A stretch of 64,000 nt of DNA, from the NCBI RefSeq assembly GCF_000444995.1, contig NC_022041.1, positions 1,462,001-1,526,000 of the forward strand, given 5' to 3'. The DNA comes from Paracoccus aminophilus JCM 7686 (GTDB lineage: Bacteria; Pseudomonadota; Alphaproteobacteria; Rhodobacterales; Rhodobacteraceae). The notes under the pieces are model-generated. The model was not told the origin of the DNA, ran no database searches, and was given only the letters and a program-made list of their open reading frames with translations. Below are positions 38,973 through 47,284 of this stretch, one piece after another; within the stretch, counting starts at the first letter, position 1; the number at the start of each line of letters is the position of its first letter. The position numbers and the translations under genes were made by a program.

Positions 38973-39650
38973 TTAATCACGCAGTTTCTCAACAAGCGAC
39001 GGTAGATTTTTAAAATCACTGAAACTTGTGTGATGCGTCATCTCTTCGACAGGCAGGTGGCGATAGCCTTCGGTGAAGAGAAAAAACGGCACGCCCGCAG
39101 CAAGGGCCGCGCTTGCGTCATATTCGCTGTCCCCGATATAGATCCCATCAGGCCGCAAGGGATCCGCACCAAGCGCTGCAAGTGCGGCTTGGACCGGGGC
39201 AGGGTCGGGCTTTTTCACCGGCAGGGAATCGCCCCCGATGACCACCCGGAAAAAGCCATCGAGCCCGGTCTTGCGCAAAACCGCACGGGCAGGCTCGAGC
39301 GGCTTGTTGGTGCAGATCGCCAAGGCATGACCGCGCGTGGCAAGGGTTTCCAGAGCCTCGGTCACGCCGGGATAAAGCGCGCTCAACCCGGTTGCCGCCT
39401 CGTAGCGGGTCAGGAAGGCCGCGACATAGCGGGCATGATCTTCGGGAGAAAGCCCTTTGGCCGCGATGATCTTGCGCCAGAGCACCTCGACACCGCCACC
39501 GATAAAGCCGTGGACCTCGGCCAGCGTAAGCGCGGGCAGGCCATTCTCGGCCAGAACCTCATTCACCGCGGCGCGGATATCGGGCGCGCTGTCGATCAAG
39601 GTGCCGTCAAGGTCAAAGACAAGCGGGCAGGGATGCAGGCAGGTGTTCAT
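38973..39650 (-). CDS. gph: Phosphoglycolate phosphatase-like HAD hydrolase
   Basis: This 225-residue HAD enzyme has motif I FDLDGTLIDSAPDI, motif II ICTNKP, a lysine in VVIGGDSLPVKKPDP, and motif IV YIGDSEYDASAALAAG. A cap domain lies between motifs I and II. ATG at 39650 overlaps the stop of the upstream gene (ATGA); longer open frames run into that gene and are shadows. It would dephosphorylate 2-phosphoglycolate or a similar small phosphate ester. Confidence 0.88.
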   Translation of the reverse strand: MNTCLHPCPLVFDLDGTLIDSAPDIRAAVNEVLAENGLPALTLAEVHGFIGGGVEVLWRKIIAAKGLSPEDHARYVAAFLTRYEAATGLSALYPGVTEALETLATRGHALAICTNKPLEPARAVLRKTGLDGFFRVVIGGDSLPVKKPDPAPVQAALAALGADPLRPDGIYIGDSEYDASAALAAGVPFFLFTEGYRHLPVEEMTHHTSFSDFKNLPSLVEKLRD

Positions 39651-40201
39651 GTCGTCTTCCATTTGATCGAGCAGCCCATCGACGGGATCTGATCCCTTGG
39701 GCCATGCCCGGTTTCGGCGATCTCTTTCATCGCCTCGAAGAGCTCGCGTCGCGCCGTTTCTGGCCCGGGCTTGCGTCCCGAGGCATCGAGCCGCCCGCGA
39801 TATTGTAGCTTTCCCTCGGCATTGTAGCCAAAGAAATCGGGCGTACATTCTGCGGAATAATCGCGTGCAACGGATTGATCCTCATCGTAAAGATAAGGAA
39901 AAGTGAAGTGATGTCTCAAGGCTTCTTCGGCCATATGCGCGGGGCTGTCCTCGGGATAGCTGGCCACGTCATTCGACGAGATCGCCACCACGCCAATGCC
40001 CAAGGTTTGCAGCTCGCGCGCATCGCGCACGATCCGGTCGATCACGGCCTGAACATAGGGGCAGTGATTGCAGATGAACATCACAAGCGTGCCTTTGGCG
40101 CCGCGCAGATCCTCGAGCCGGTGAAGGCGGCCCCTTGGGTCCGGCAGCGCGAAATCGCGGATCGGCGCGCCGAAGTCGCAAACCGGAGTGCTGACAGCCA
40201 T
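39647..40201 (-). CDS. Thioredoxin-family (AhpC/TSA-redoxin-like) protein
   Basis: This 184-residue protein has FGAPIRDFALPDPRGRLHRLEDLRGAKGTLVMFICNHCPYV, a redoxin-type start with a CNHC active-site pair near residue 45. SSNDVASYPEDSP and TPDFFGYNAEGKLQYRG follow the TlpA/peroxiredoxin-like fold. There is no signal peptide, so it is cytoplasmic. It is the first gene of a pair with gph. Such proteins reduce disulfides or peroxides; the substrate is not evident. Confidence 0.87.
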   Translation of the reverse strand: MAVSTPVCDFGAPIRDFALPDPRGRLHRLEDLRGAKGTLVMFICNHCPYVQAVIDRIVRDARELQTLGIGVVAISSNDVASYPEDSPAHMAEEALRHHFTFPYLYDEDQSVARDYSAECTPDFFGYNAEGKLQYRGRLDASGRKPGPETARRELFEAMKEIAETGHGPRDQIPSMGCSIKWKTT

Positions 40202-40459
40202 GGGTTATCCTTTGCCAAAGAGCGTGCGGTCACAAGCGGATGCGCGCAACTTCGCGCCGGAGCCCGGGAAACACAACCGACCGGTTGCAGTTGCGGCGCA
40301 GAAAGCTGCTTGGACGTCGAAAGCGTTTTCGCTGTGACGTGAATTCGCGGCCGAATCCATCTCAGTCGAATGAGGCGTGAGATTGGGGAGTTGCTCTAGA
40401 CGGCGCGCGGCGCGAACATAGCGAACGTGTCGCATGCAAGCGGCAGGAATGAGGGCTTT

Positions 40460-40897
40460 ATGAAATCTCTGATCGACAGCTGGCAATTCTGGGCGGTGCT
40501 CTCGGCCATTGCCGCCGCATCCACCGCGATCTTCGCCAAAATCGGGATCGCCAATATCGGCTCGGATTTTGCGACCATGGTCCGCACCGTGGTGGTGCTG
40601 GTGGCGCTCGTCCTCATCGTGGTCGTCACCGGCCAATGGCAACCGCTAAGCTCGGTCGCGCCGCGCACCTATCTTTTCCTGATCCTGTCCGGGCTTGGCA
40701 CCGGCGCATCCTGGCTGTGCTATTTCCGCGCGCTGAAGATCGGAGAAGCCTCGCGCGTCGCTCCAATCGACAAGCTCAGCGTGGTCTTCGTGGCCATCCT
40801 CGCGGCATTGTTTCTGGGCGAGCGTCTGGCTTGGATCAATTGGCTGGGGGTCATGATGATCGCGGCAGGTGCGATCCTGGTCAGTCTCAAGCTGTAG
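40460..40897 (+). CDS. Half-size EamA/DMT transporter
   Basis: This 145-residue protein has about five hydrophobic helices and a single EamA unit ending FLGERLAWINWLGVMMIAAGAILVSL. It is half the length of full DMT carriers, so it would act as a dimer. The ATG at 40460 has GAGGG close upstream; an in-frame GTG at 40427 is a weaker start. It is divergent from the thioredoxin-like gene. The substrate is unknown. Confidence 0.85.
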   Translation: MKSLIDSWQFWAVLSAIAAASTAIFAKIGIANIGSDFATMVRTVVVLVALVLIVVVTGQWQPLSSVAPRTYLFLILSGLGTGASWLCYFRALKIGEASRVAPIDKLSVVFVAILAALFLGERLAWINWLGVMMIAAGAILVSLKL

Positions 40898-41138
40898 GCT
40901 TTCGGATTTTTATGACATAATACGGATTACCATTATTCCATTTCATACGAGCCCGGCACTCTCTCTCGAGTTGGAATGACGCATGGTTTCGAGGTTCTGG
41001 TCGGGTTTCTCGTGCTGAGAAAGGCTTGCCGCATTCGAGATTCAGGCGCCTCGGCAGTATGAAAGCCGAGATGAATCTCCCGAAATATTTAGCAAATCAT
41101 TGATTTTTTAAGGTAAAAATAGACCCGCAGAGCCCAAA
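40898..41138. other. AT-rich intergenic stretch
   Basis: These 241 bp hold no credible gene or hairpin. The last 60 bp are clearly more AT-rich than the window average. Confidence 0.4.
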
Positions 41139-41546
41139 TCAGCCCAAGGCATCCTCGGAGCGCGCCGCTGGCAGGCTAGCCAGAACCGCGTCCAGAAGCC
41201 CGGGAAAGCGGCAATCGAGGTCGGCGCGGCGCAGGCTGAGCACGCGTCCCCGACCTTTCGGCTGATTTCGGATCACGCCCGCTTCGCGCAGGACCTTCAT
41301 CAGATGCGATTTCGTCGATTTCGCAACGGATGGATCCTGCAAATGGCACCGCGCCATATCGATCGGCCCCGCCGCAAGCTGACGCAGGATGTCGAGGCGT
41401 GCCGGGTCGCTCAAGGCGAAAAGCACCTGCGACAAGACCAGTTCGTCACGGCTGGGATGCGGCAAATCCTCGACGATTGGCGCATCAGCGGCCAAGGCGG
41501 CTGTGGCGGTCGAGGGGTTGAGGCGGTCAGAAATCTCGGTGCTCAT
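41139..41546 (-). CDS. ArsR-family helix-turn-helix repressor
   Basis: This 135-residue protein has a winged helix at about 35-105: LFALSDPARLDILRQLAAGPIDM, then a recognition region in SVAKSTKSHLMKVLREAGVI and a wing GRGRVLSLRR. There is no obvious metal-binding cysteine cluster (one Cys in the HTH, one later), so it may sense an organic ligand or redox change. It is divergent from an MFS transporter gene, and two matching inverted repeats lie over both starts. Confidence 0.9.
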   Translation of the reverse strand: MSTEISDRLNPSTATAALAADAPIVEDLPHPSRDELVLSQVLFALSDPARLDILRQLAAGPIDMARCHLQDPSVAKSTKSHLMKVLREAGVIRNQPKGRGRVLSLRRADLDCRFPGLLDAVLASLPAARSEDALG

Positions 41547-41568
41547 GGTTCGAATATACTTGAACCAT
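41545..41568. promoter_or_regulatory. ArsR-type operator, copy 1
   Basis: ATGGTTCGA and TTGAACCAT form a 9-bp inverted repeat with one mismatch around ATATAC. It covers the start of the ArsR gene. A second copy with the same half-site and the same 6-nt spacing begins 45 bp away. Confidence 0.75.
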
Positions 41569-41591
41569 CATGGCAAGGGTAGTAGCTGAAT

Positions 41592-41611
41592 GGTTCGAAA
41601 AAAGTCGAACT
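41592..41611. promoter_or_regulatory. ArsR-type operator, copy 2
   Basis: GTTCGA (41593-41598) and TCGAAC (41605-41610) form a perfect inverted repeat around AAAAAG. ATGGTTCGAA is shared exactly with copy 1. The repeat overlaps an in-frame ATG at 41590, which argues that the MFS gene starts later, at 41632. Confidence 0.75.
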
Positions 41612-41631
41612 CACCTTCAGCCGAGGACGCG

Positions 41632-42825
41632 ATGCTGATCAATCCCCCCTACAGCGCCCGTCACTGGACCGGCTTTTCCATCGTTCTGGCTGGGCTGATG
41701 CTGATGATGGCAAGCGCAAGTGCGCCCTCGCCGTTTTACCCGGCTCTGCAGCAGGATATCGGCTTTTCCGACCTGGCGATGACCGGGATCTTTGCTGTTT
41801 ATACGTTGTTCCTGCTGGCGGTCTTGCTGACGGCCGGCTCTAGTTCGGATCATCTTGGCCGCAGGCCGGTCCTGTCTGTCGGCTTCGCGCTGCTTGCGGC
41901 CGCATTGGTGCTTTTCGAAGAGGCCACGACCGTCGAGGGGCTGCTCTTTGCGCGGGCGTTGCAGGGCGTGGCCTGCGCTTTGCTGCTCTCGACCCTTTCG
42001 GCGACGCTGGTTGATCTGGAACCACCGTCGCGCCCCGGTCTGGCCGCGATTGCGAACTCGGTGATCCCTTTGGCCGGGCTTGCGCTTGGCGCTTTGGTCT
42101 CGGGATTTGTCATGGGGATCGCAGTCGCGCCGAAGCTTGATATTTTCGGAGGGCTCGCGCTTTTGTGCGTGGTTCTGACGGTGGCAGTCTGGGCGCTTCC
42201 CGAAACCTCGCCGCGCCACGAGGGTTTTCTGGCCGCCTTGCGCCCTCGGCTTGGGCTGCCCGAGCAAGCCCGCGCGGCCTTCTGGCGCGCCGCGCCCGCG
42301 ATCATTGCCGGTTGGGCCACGGGCGGGCTTTATCTGTCGCTCGGTGCGCCGATCATGGCGCGGGTGTTCGGGCTGCACAGCACCTTCATTCAGGCCTTTG
42401 TCGTGACGCTTTTGGCCGGAACCGGCGCCCTCGCCTGCTTTTTCGCCCGCGCTTATAACCCGCGTCAGATCACTTTGGCGGGAACTGCGGCTTTGGCCTT
42501 CGGCATTCTGCTGACGCTGGTCGGCATGGGCCTCGTTTCGCTGCCGCTTTATCTTGTCGCGCTTGGCGTCGCGGGTATGGGCTTTGGCACCTGCTTTTAT
42601 GGCTCGTTGCGCACTTTGATCCCGCTGAGCGCGCCTGATGAGCGTGGCGAGCTCTTCGCCTCGCTTCTGACGCTGAGCTATCTTGCCTTTGGCGCGCCGA
42701 CGCTGCTCGCGGGGCTGCTGCTTCCGGTGCTGGGGCTGACGGTCACGGCGACAGGCTATGGTCTGCTGATCGTGCTGCTGGCGGCGGCGGCCTATGTCGC
42801 GCGCAAGGTCTCGGGGCAGAGCTGA
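41632..42825 (+). CDS. MFS transporter under ArsR-type control
   Basis: This 397-residue carrier has 12 predicted helices and the loop 2-3 signature SSDHLGRRPVLSVGFALL. I chose the ATG at 41632; the ATG at 41590 overlaps an operator repeat and adds 14 polar residues. It resembles Bcr/YdhP-like drug exporters. The ArsR-family gene next to it and the paired operator suggest induction by the exported compound. Confidence 0.88.
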   Translation: MLINPPYSARHWTGFSIVLAGLMLMMASASAPSPFYPALQQDIGFSDLAMTGIFAVYTLFLLAVLLTAGSSSDHLGRRPVLSVGFALLAAALVLFEEATTVEGLLFARALQGVACALLLSTLSATLVDLEPPSRPGLAAIANSVIPLAGLALGALVSGFVMGIAVAPKLDIFGGLALLCVVLTVAVWALPETSPRHEGFLAALRPRLGLPEQARAAFWRAAPAIIAGWATGGLYLSLGAPIMARVFGLHSTFIQAFVVTLLAGTGALACFFARAYNPRQITLAGTAALAFGILLTLVGMGLVSLPLYLVALGVAGMGFGTCFYGSLRTLIPLSAPDERGELFASLLTLSYLAFGAPTLLAGLLLPVLGLTVTATGYGLLIVLLAAAAYVARKVSGQS

Positions 42826-42848
42826 CGCGCCCTGCCCGCTTTCACGAG

Positions 42849-42872
42849 TCCGGCCGCGCTGCGCGGCCCGGA
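42849..42872 (+). terminator. Hairpin after the MFS gene
   Basis: TCCGGCCGCG and CGCGGCCCGGA form a 10-bp stem with one bulged base and a 3-nt loop. There is no T run, so its efficiency is uncertain. Confidence 0.5.
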
Positions 42873-42888
42873 TGCGTTCTCGGGTCGA

Positions 42889-43056
42889 TCAGCTAAAGAG
42901 CCAATAGCTGCCGGTCATCAGTGCGGCCATGCCTGCAAAGAAGATGACCCAGTTCCGCGCCACTTCCTTGCCGGTGATCACATGATGCGGCACCCCGCCA
43001 GAGGCGGTCGTTTGCGCGGAGGTTGTGCCGTTCGGCTGTGCTTTGCCATCGCTCAT
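42889..43056 (-). CDS. Small single-span membrane protein (55 aa)
   Basis: This 55-residue protein has a polar N-terminus rich in Thr, Gln and Ser, then VITGKEVARNW and one C-terminal membrane helix (VIFFAGMAALMTGSYWLF). An AAGGAA site lies about nine bases before the ATG at 43056; the frame is open to 43188, but that part looks unstructured. It is convergent with the MFS gene. I do not recognise the family. Confidence 0.65.
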   Translation of the reverse strand: MSDGKAQPNGTTSAQTTASGGVPHHVITGKEVARNWVIFFAGMAALMTGSYWLFS

Positions 43057-43197
43057 GGTCGAATTCCTTTTTCCCAAGATTGCTTCTGGCAGCCGAGGCG
43101 CGCAGTGACAAGATGGAGCTGTCGCCCAAGCGGCAAAAGCGGCGAAGGACCGCAGCTCGTCCCGCCCCTGCCCGCGGCTATGCCCCATGCGGTCGAT

Positions 43198-43223
43198 TTT
43201 TTGGGGTCCTAGGACCTCAAAAA
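43198..43223. promoter_or_regulatory. 26-bp near-perfect palindrome
   Basis: The two 13-bp arms (TTTTTGGGGTCCT / AGGACCTCAAAAA) match except for one G-T position, and there is no loop. It lies between the 55-aa gene and the receptor gene at 43649. It could be an operator, or a bidirectional terminator given the T and A ends. Confidence 0.5.
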
Positions 43224-43330
43224 TCGCTCATGTAACAATCTGCAAAGAAAAATCCGGTCTGGCCCGCTTCGCAAGCAACCAAATCGCCGGTAGCGGCGTT
43301 GTCCATTTGTGTCAGAGGTAAAGCGGTTTA

Positions 43331-43406
43331 CTGCAAGGTCGTGACGAGTTGATGTTCCCGTGATCCGGCAAGGACTTCCTGCCGGATCACCGGCATATCC
43401 TTGCAG
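43331..43406. ncRNA. Structured leader or small RNA candidate upstream of siderophore receptor 2
   Basis: CTGCAAGG (43331) pairs perfectly with CCTTGCAG (43399). Inside, TGATCCGGCA (43361) pairs perfectly with TGCCGGATCA (43380) over a 9-nt loop, and this stem extends by CCG/CGG with one bulged C. A competing hairpin is possible: GCAAGGA (43368) with TCCTTGC (43398) and GCCGG with CCGGC. Nested and mutually exclusive stems are a feature of regulatory leaders, but no known riboswitch motif is seen. As DNA it could also be a mobile-repeat remnant. Strand is undetermined; the plus strand would place it about 240 nt before the receptor start. Confidence 0.45.
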
Positions 43407-43648
43407 CTAACTGCGGCTCAACCGACTGCGGTGGCCCGAGGTCAGAAACCGGCAACCCGGTCACCCAAGTTTCATTCCTGTCCAAAAGATCACCTCAAAG
43501 TTGCAAAAAAGCAACGCTAACCGCCTGACTGCACGGTTTCGTGAGCCCGGCGCAGGGAGGCGCTTGATCTCGTGGCCGCTCGCGCCTTAGCGCAGGCACG
43601 TAGCCAGCATGTCGCAAGCAATCCACCTCTTTCAGACAGGATTGTGAC

Positions 43649-45862
43649 ATGAGGATGACCCCCCTCTCTCTTCCCGCAGTGATGCGGTTGACGACAGCAT
43701 TCGGCTCGGGGCTGCTGGTCATGGCGGTTGCAGCCGGTGCGCAGGACGCCAGCGATCAGACGATCGACAATGCCGTGACGCTGGATACGGTTGTCCTCAC
43801 CGCCGCCCCCGCGACCACAACCGAAGACAGCGGAAGCTGGACGACGGAATGGATGCGCTCGGCGACCGGGCTGGTGCTCAGCCAGAAAGAAACCCCGCAA
43901 TCGACCAGCGCGATCACCGCTGAGCAGATGAAAGACCGCAGCATCACCACCATTTCGGATGTGATGACGGCGGCAACCGGGATCACGGTTCAGGCGCTGG
44001 AAAGCGACCGGATCAGCTATTTCTCGCGTGGGTTCCGCGTCGATGCCTATCAATATGACGGCGTGCCGGTCCCAAGCTCGGGCGCCTCGGAATTTGGCCG
44101 CAACAATGCTGATATGGTGCTTTATGACCATGTCGAATTCGTGCGCGGCGCGACTGGCCTCATGCAAGGCGCGGGCGAGCCCGGCGCCTCGATCAACTTC
44201 ATCCGCAAACGCCCGACCGAAGAGTTCCGCAGCGAAGCCGCCTTGTCCTTTGCTCATCCCAAAGGCGGCCGGATCGAGGGCGACATCTCTGGCGCGCTCA
44301 ATGAAAACGGCACGGTGCGCGGCCGTTTGGTCGGCGCTTACGACAATCGCGACGGCTCGATCGACGGCTATAACAAGAAGAAATACGTCGTTTACGGCGC
44401 TTTGGATGTCGATCTGACCGACAATACGACCCTGAGCGCCGGCCTCACCTATCAAAAGACCAAAGCTACAGGCTCGACCTGGGGTGGGCTTGTTCCCTTC
44501 TATTCCGATGGGACGCTGATCGACTGGCCCAAAGGCGCGTCGAACGGCGCCGATTGGACCTATGCCGACACCAAGCGGACCGAAGCTTTCCTGTCGCTCG
44601 AACATATCTTCGACAACGGCTGGACCGGCCGCGTGGTCTATACCCATGTCAACAACGACTCGGACACGGCGGTTCTGTGGATCTCGGGGATCTGGGATCC
44701 GGTGACGGGCACGGTCGCGCGCCCCGATCGCGTAACTGGCGAGGGGCTTGAGGGCTATGGGCGACGCTTTTACGGCGGCAACAAGCAAGACAATCTCAAC
44801 GCCATCCTGAACGGCGACTTCCAAGCCTTCGGACGCGACCACCATTTCGTGGTCGGGGCGATGGCCTCCTCTGGCAAGGGGGACTATTACGGCAACCCGC
44901 CCGGGCCGGACTTCCCGATCAATATCAACAATATGAATGGCCATTACCCGGCGCCGCCCGCGTCGAACGCCGTTGATTTCGCCTCGATCAGCAAAACCAA
45001 GGAATATGCGATCTATGGCACGACGCGTCTGAGCATCACCGATCAATTCGCGATCCTGGCGGGTTCGCGGATCAGCTGGTGGGATGGCGAGGAAGGCTCG
45101 GGCGGTACACCCACCGCCAAGTATAAAATTTCGGCCAAGGCGACGCCCTATCTCGGCTTCACCTATGACATCAACCCGACCTACACCGCTTATGGCAGCA
45201 TCGCGAGCATCTACAAACCCACGCTCGAGCGCGATGTGAACAAGCAATATCTCAAGCCGACCGATGGTTGGAACTATGAGCTGGGCGTCAAAGCCGGGTT
45301 CCTGGACGACCGGCTGCTCGCGTCTGCGGCGATCTTCCAGACCAATCAGAAGAACGTGCCGAATTACGTCGACTGGATCGCCGAGGAAAACCGCGCAGTC
45401 TATGAGAGCATTGATGGCACCAAGACCCGGGGCTTCGAGCTTGAGGCTGCGGGTGCGATCAATGACCGTTGGAATGTCTCGGGCGGCTATACCTACCGCA
45501 GCTCGAAAGACAACAACGGCATTAAACGCTATGTCGACCAATCGGCGCATACACTGAAGCTCGCGACCGATTACCGCGTGGCGAACATCCTTGACGACAA
45601 GCTGACCCTTGGCGGTGCCGTCCGCTGGCAGAGCGCGACCGACAGCATGGTCTTCACGCAAACCTCGGGCCCCAATGTCCATCAGGGCTCTTATTCGGTT
45701 TGGGATCTGAATGCTGCTTACGACATCAATGACAAAGCGGAAGTCATCTTGTCGGTGAACAACCTCTTCGACAAGAAATACTACGCGACGACGGGCTTTT
45801 ACAGCACCGTGGTCTATGGCGACCAACGCAGCGCCGAGATCACGCTGCGCGCAAAGTTCTGA
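43649..45862 (+). CDS. TonB-dependent siderophore receptor, system 2 (FpvA/FhuE-like)
   Basis: This 737-residue outer-membrane receptor has a signal peptide ending AAGAQ and a TonB-box-like LDTVVLTA. The plug domain shows SQKETPQSTSAITAEQMKD, YFSRGFRVDAYQYDGVP and VEFVRGATGLMQGAGEPGASINFIRKRP, the pattern of hydroxamate or pyoverdine-type receptors such as FhuE and FpvA. The barrel ends in Phe (RAKF). A terminator follows, and the next operon encodes FpvGHJK-CDEF-like proteins. The first 30 mature residues are too short for a clear FpvA-type signalling domain. The ligand is unknown. Confidence 0.93.
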   Translation: MRMTPLSLPAVMRLTTAFGSGLLVMAVAAGAQDASDQTIDNAVTLDTVVLTAAPATTTEDSGSWTTEWMRSATGLVLSQKETPQSTSAITAEQMKDRSITTISDVMTAATGITVQALESDRISYFSRGFRVDAYQYDGVPVPSSGASEFGRNNADMVLYDHVEFVRGATGLMQGAGEPGASINFIRKRPTEEFRSEAALSFAHPKGGRIEGDISGALNENGTVRGRLVGAYDNRDGSIDGYNKKKYVVYGALDVDLTDNTTLSAGLTYQKTKATGSTWGGLVPFYSDGTLIDWPKGASNGADWTYADTKRTEAFLSLEHIFDNGWTGRVVYTHVNNDSDTAVLWISGIWDPVTGTVARPDRVTGEGLEGYGRRFYGGNKQDNLNAILNGDFQAFGRDHHFVVGAMASSGKGDYYGNPPGPDFPININNMNGHYPAPPASNAVDFASISKTKEYAIYGTTRLSITDQFAILAGSRISWWDGEEGSGGTPTAKYKISAKATPYLGFTYDINPTYTAYGSIASIYKPTLERDVNKQYLKPTDGWNYELGVKAGFLDDRLLASAAIFQTNQKNVPNYVDWIAEENRAVYESIDGTKTRGFELEAAGAINDRWNVSGGYTYRSSKDNNGIKRYVDQSAHTLKLATDYRVANILDDKLTLGGAVRWQSATDSMVFTQTSGPNVHQGSYSVWDLNAAYDINDKAEVILSVNNLFDKKYYATTGFYSTVVYGDQRSAEITLRAKF

Positions 45863-45869
45863 TGACCAG

Positions 45870-45899
45870 AAAGGCCCGCAGACACTCTGCGGGCCTTTT
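45870..45899 (+). terminator. Intrinsic terminator after receptor 2
   Basis: AAAGGCCCGCAG and CTGCGGGCCTTT form a perfect 12-bp stem with a 5-nt loop, followed by TT. It separates the receptor gene from the next operon, which therefore needs its own promoter in 45900-46048. Confidence 0.88.
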
Positions 45900-45984
45900 G
45901 CACCCGCACCTGCAGGACGCCGGGGCGCAGGATTTCAGCCGTCTCTATGCGCGAATATCTTGAGTAAAACACTATGATCAGCGT

Positions 45985-46008
45985 ATTCCGACTTTTCCTG
46001 TCGGGAAT
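45985..46008. promoter_or_regulatory. Inverted repeat upstream of the fpvG-like operon
   Basis: ATTCCGAC (45985) and GTCGGGAAT (46000) form an inverted repeat with one extra G. The layout ATTCCGAC-N11-GGAAT is nearly that of the repeat at 10061-10083 in siderophore system 1 (ATTCCGAC-N10-GGAAT). It may be a shared iron-regulator site. Confidence 0.5.
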
Positions 46009-46048
46009 TTTCTGCAATAGAAACCGGAACCTTTTCAGGAAGATGCCC

Positions 46049-47284
46049 ATGTCACAGACAGCGCCTGCTCATCCTTCCGCTGCCAAACCCGCCAAACGCA
46101 AGAAGAGCGGCATGGCGCGGCTGTGGCTTTTGCTGCATGGCTGGCTGGCTTTGCCGATCTGGGCCTATGTCTTCTTCATCTGCGTGACCGGCACGATTGC
46201 GACGGTCAGCCACGAGATCCAATGGCTGCTCAACACCGAGGTCCGCGCCTCGCGGCCCTCTGGTGCCGAGGAGCGTCTGGGCGCGGATGCTTTGGCCCAA
46301 GCGGTGCTGGCGCAGAACCCCGGCGCGCAGCTCCAAAGCATTACCTGGCCGGTCGAGCGTCATTTCGCCCCCACCGTCCGCATCGGCGATCCAAGCGGCG
46401 AGGCGCGCACGCTTTACGTCAACCCCTATGACGGCCATGTCCAGGGCGAGCAGCCGACCGTCGATTTCCGCTACTTCACCCGCGCGCTGCATGGCTGGCT
46501 TTTCGCACCATGGACGAGCGGTTATTCTTGGGGCTGGTATGCGGTCTCGATCCTTGGCCTGCCGATGCTCGGCTCGCTAATTACCGGGATTCTCGTTTAC
46601 AAGAAATTCTGGCGCGCCTATTTCAAGCCGCGCCTGCGCTTTGGCAAAGGCGCGCGGACCTTCTGGGGTGATTTTCACCGCCTTGCTGGGATCTGGTCGA
46701 TCCCCTTCATCGCGATCATCGGTATCACCGCGACATGGTTCCTGATCGAGGCGATCTTGTCGGATTCGGGCGTCACGCTCTCGACGGCTGGCATCCCAAC
46801 GGTGCTTGAGCGCAATCTCGTGCCCGATGTTGCGCTGAGAAGCGAGCTGCCGCCGCTGAGCCTTGATGCGACCATCGCCGCCGCCGAAGCCGCCAATCCG
46901 GGCCTGCGTGTCGACAGCATCTTTCTGCCCTCGAACGCCTTTTCCCCGATCGAGCTTTTCGGGCGCGGCGCTATTCCACTGTTCTATGAAAGTGCTGCGG
47001 TCAATCCTTATAACATCGAGGTCGTCAAGACCCGCGGCATGGCCGATCAAACGGCGGTCGAGCTGATCACCGCCTCGATGTATCCGCTGCATTTCGGCGA
47101 TTTCATGGGGGTCTGGCTCAAGGTGCTCTACTTCCTCTTCGGCCTGATGCTCTCGATGATGGTGCTCTCGGGGATGCTGATCTGGACCAAGCGCACCGTC
47201 GGCAAGACCAAGGATATCGTCAAGGAACGCCGCGCGCCCCGTCTGGACCCGAATGCCACCCCGGTCATGGAGCCCGGCGAATGA
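46049..47284 (+). CDS. PepSY-domain inner-membrane protein, FpvG-like ferri-siderophore reductase
   Basis: This 411-residue protein has four main membrane helices and two periplasmic PepSY-type parts. The first helix region reads LHGWLALPIWAYVFFICVTGTIATVSHEI, and histidines sit at helix ends (LHGW, FHRLAG, LHFGDF), as in heme-binding PepSY_TM reductases. The ATG at 46049 has AGGA eight bases upstream; two earlier in-frame ATGs are possible. It is the first of eight overlapping genes in the order of fpvGHJK-fpvCDEF. FpvG reduces ferri-pyoverdine in the periplasm of Pseudomonas; the same role here is inferred from family and order. Confidence 0.85.
   Translation: MSQTAPAHPSAAKPAKRKKSGMARLWLLLHGWLALPIWAYVFFICVTGTIATVSHEIQWLLNTEVRASRPSGAEERLGADALAQAVLAQNPGAQLQSITWPVERHFAPTVRIGDPSGEARTLYVNPYDGHVQGEQPTVDFRYFTRALHGWLFAPWTSGYSWGWYAVSILGLPMLGSLITGILVYKKFWRAYFKPRLRFGKGARTFWGDFHRLAGIWSIPFIAIIGITATWFLIEAILSDSGVTLSTAGIPTVLERNLVPDVALRSELPPLSLDATIAAAEAANPGLRVDSIFLPSNAFSPIELFGRGAIPLFYESAAVNPYNIEVVKTRGMADQTAVELITASMYPLHFGDFMGVWLKVLYFLFGLMLSMMVLSGMLIWTKRTVGKTKDIVKERRAPRLDPNATPVMEPGE

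Noticed and set aside
43331..43406. Cobalamin riboswitch or tRNA-like gene
   Set aside because: I found no B12-box consensus and no T-loop TTCGA sequence, although the element is 76 nt long.
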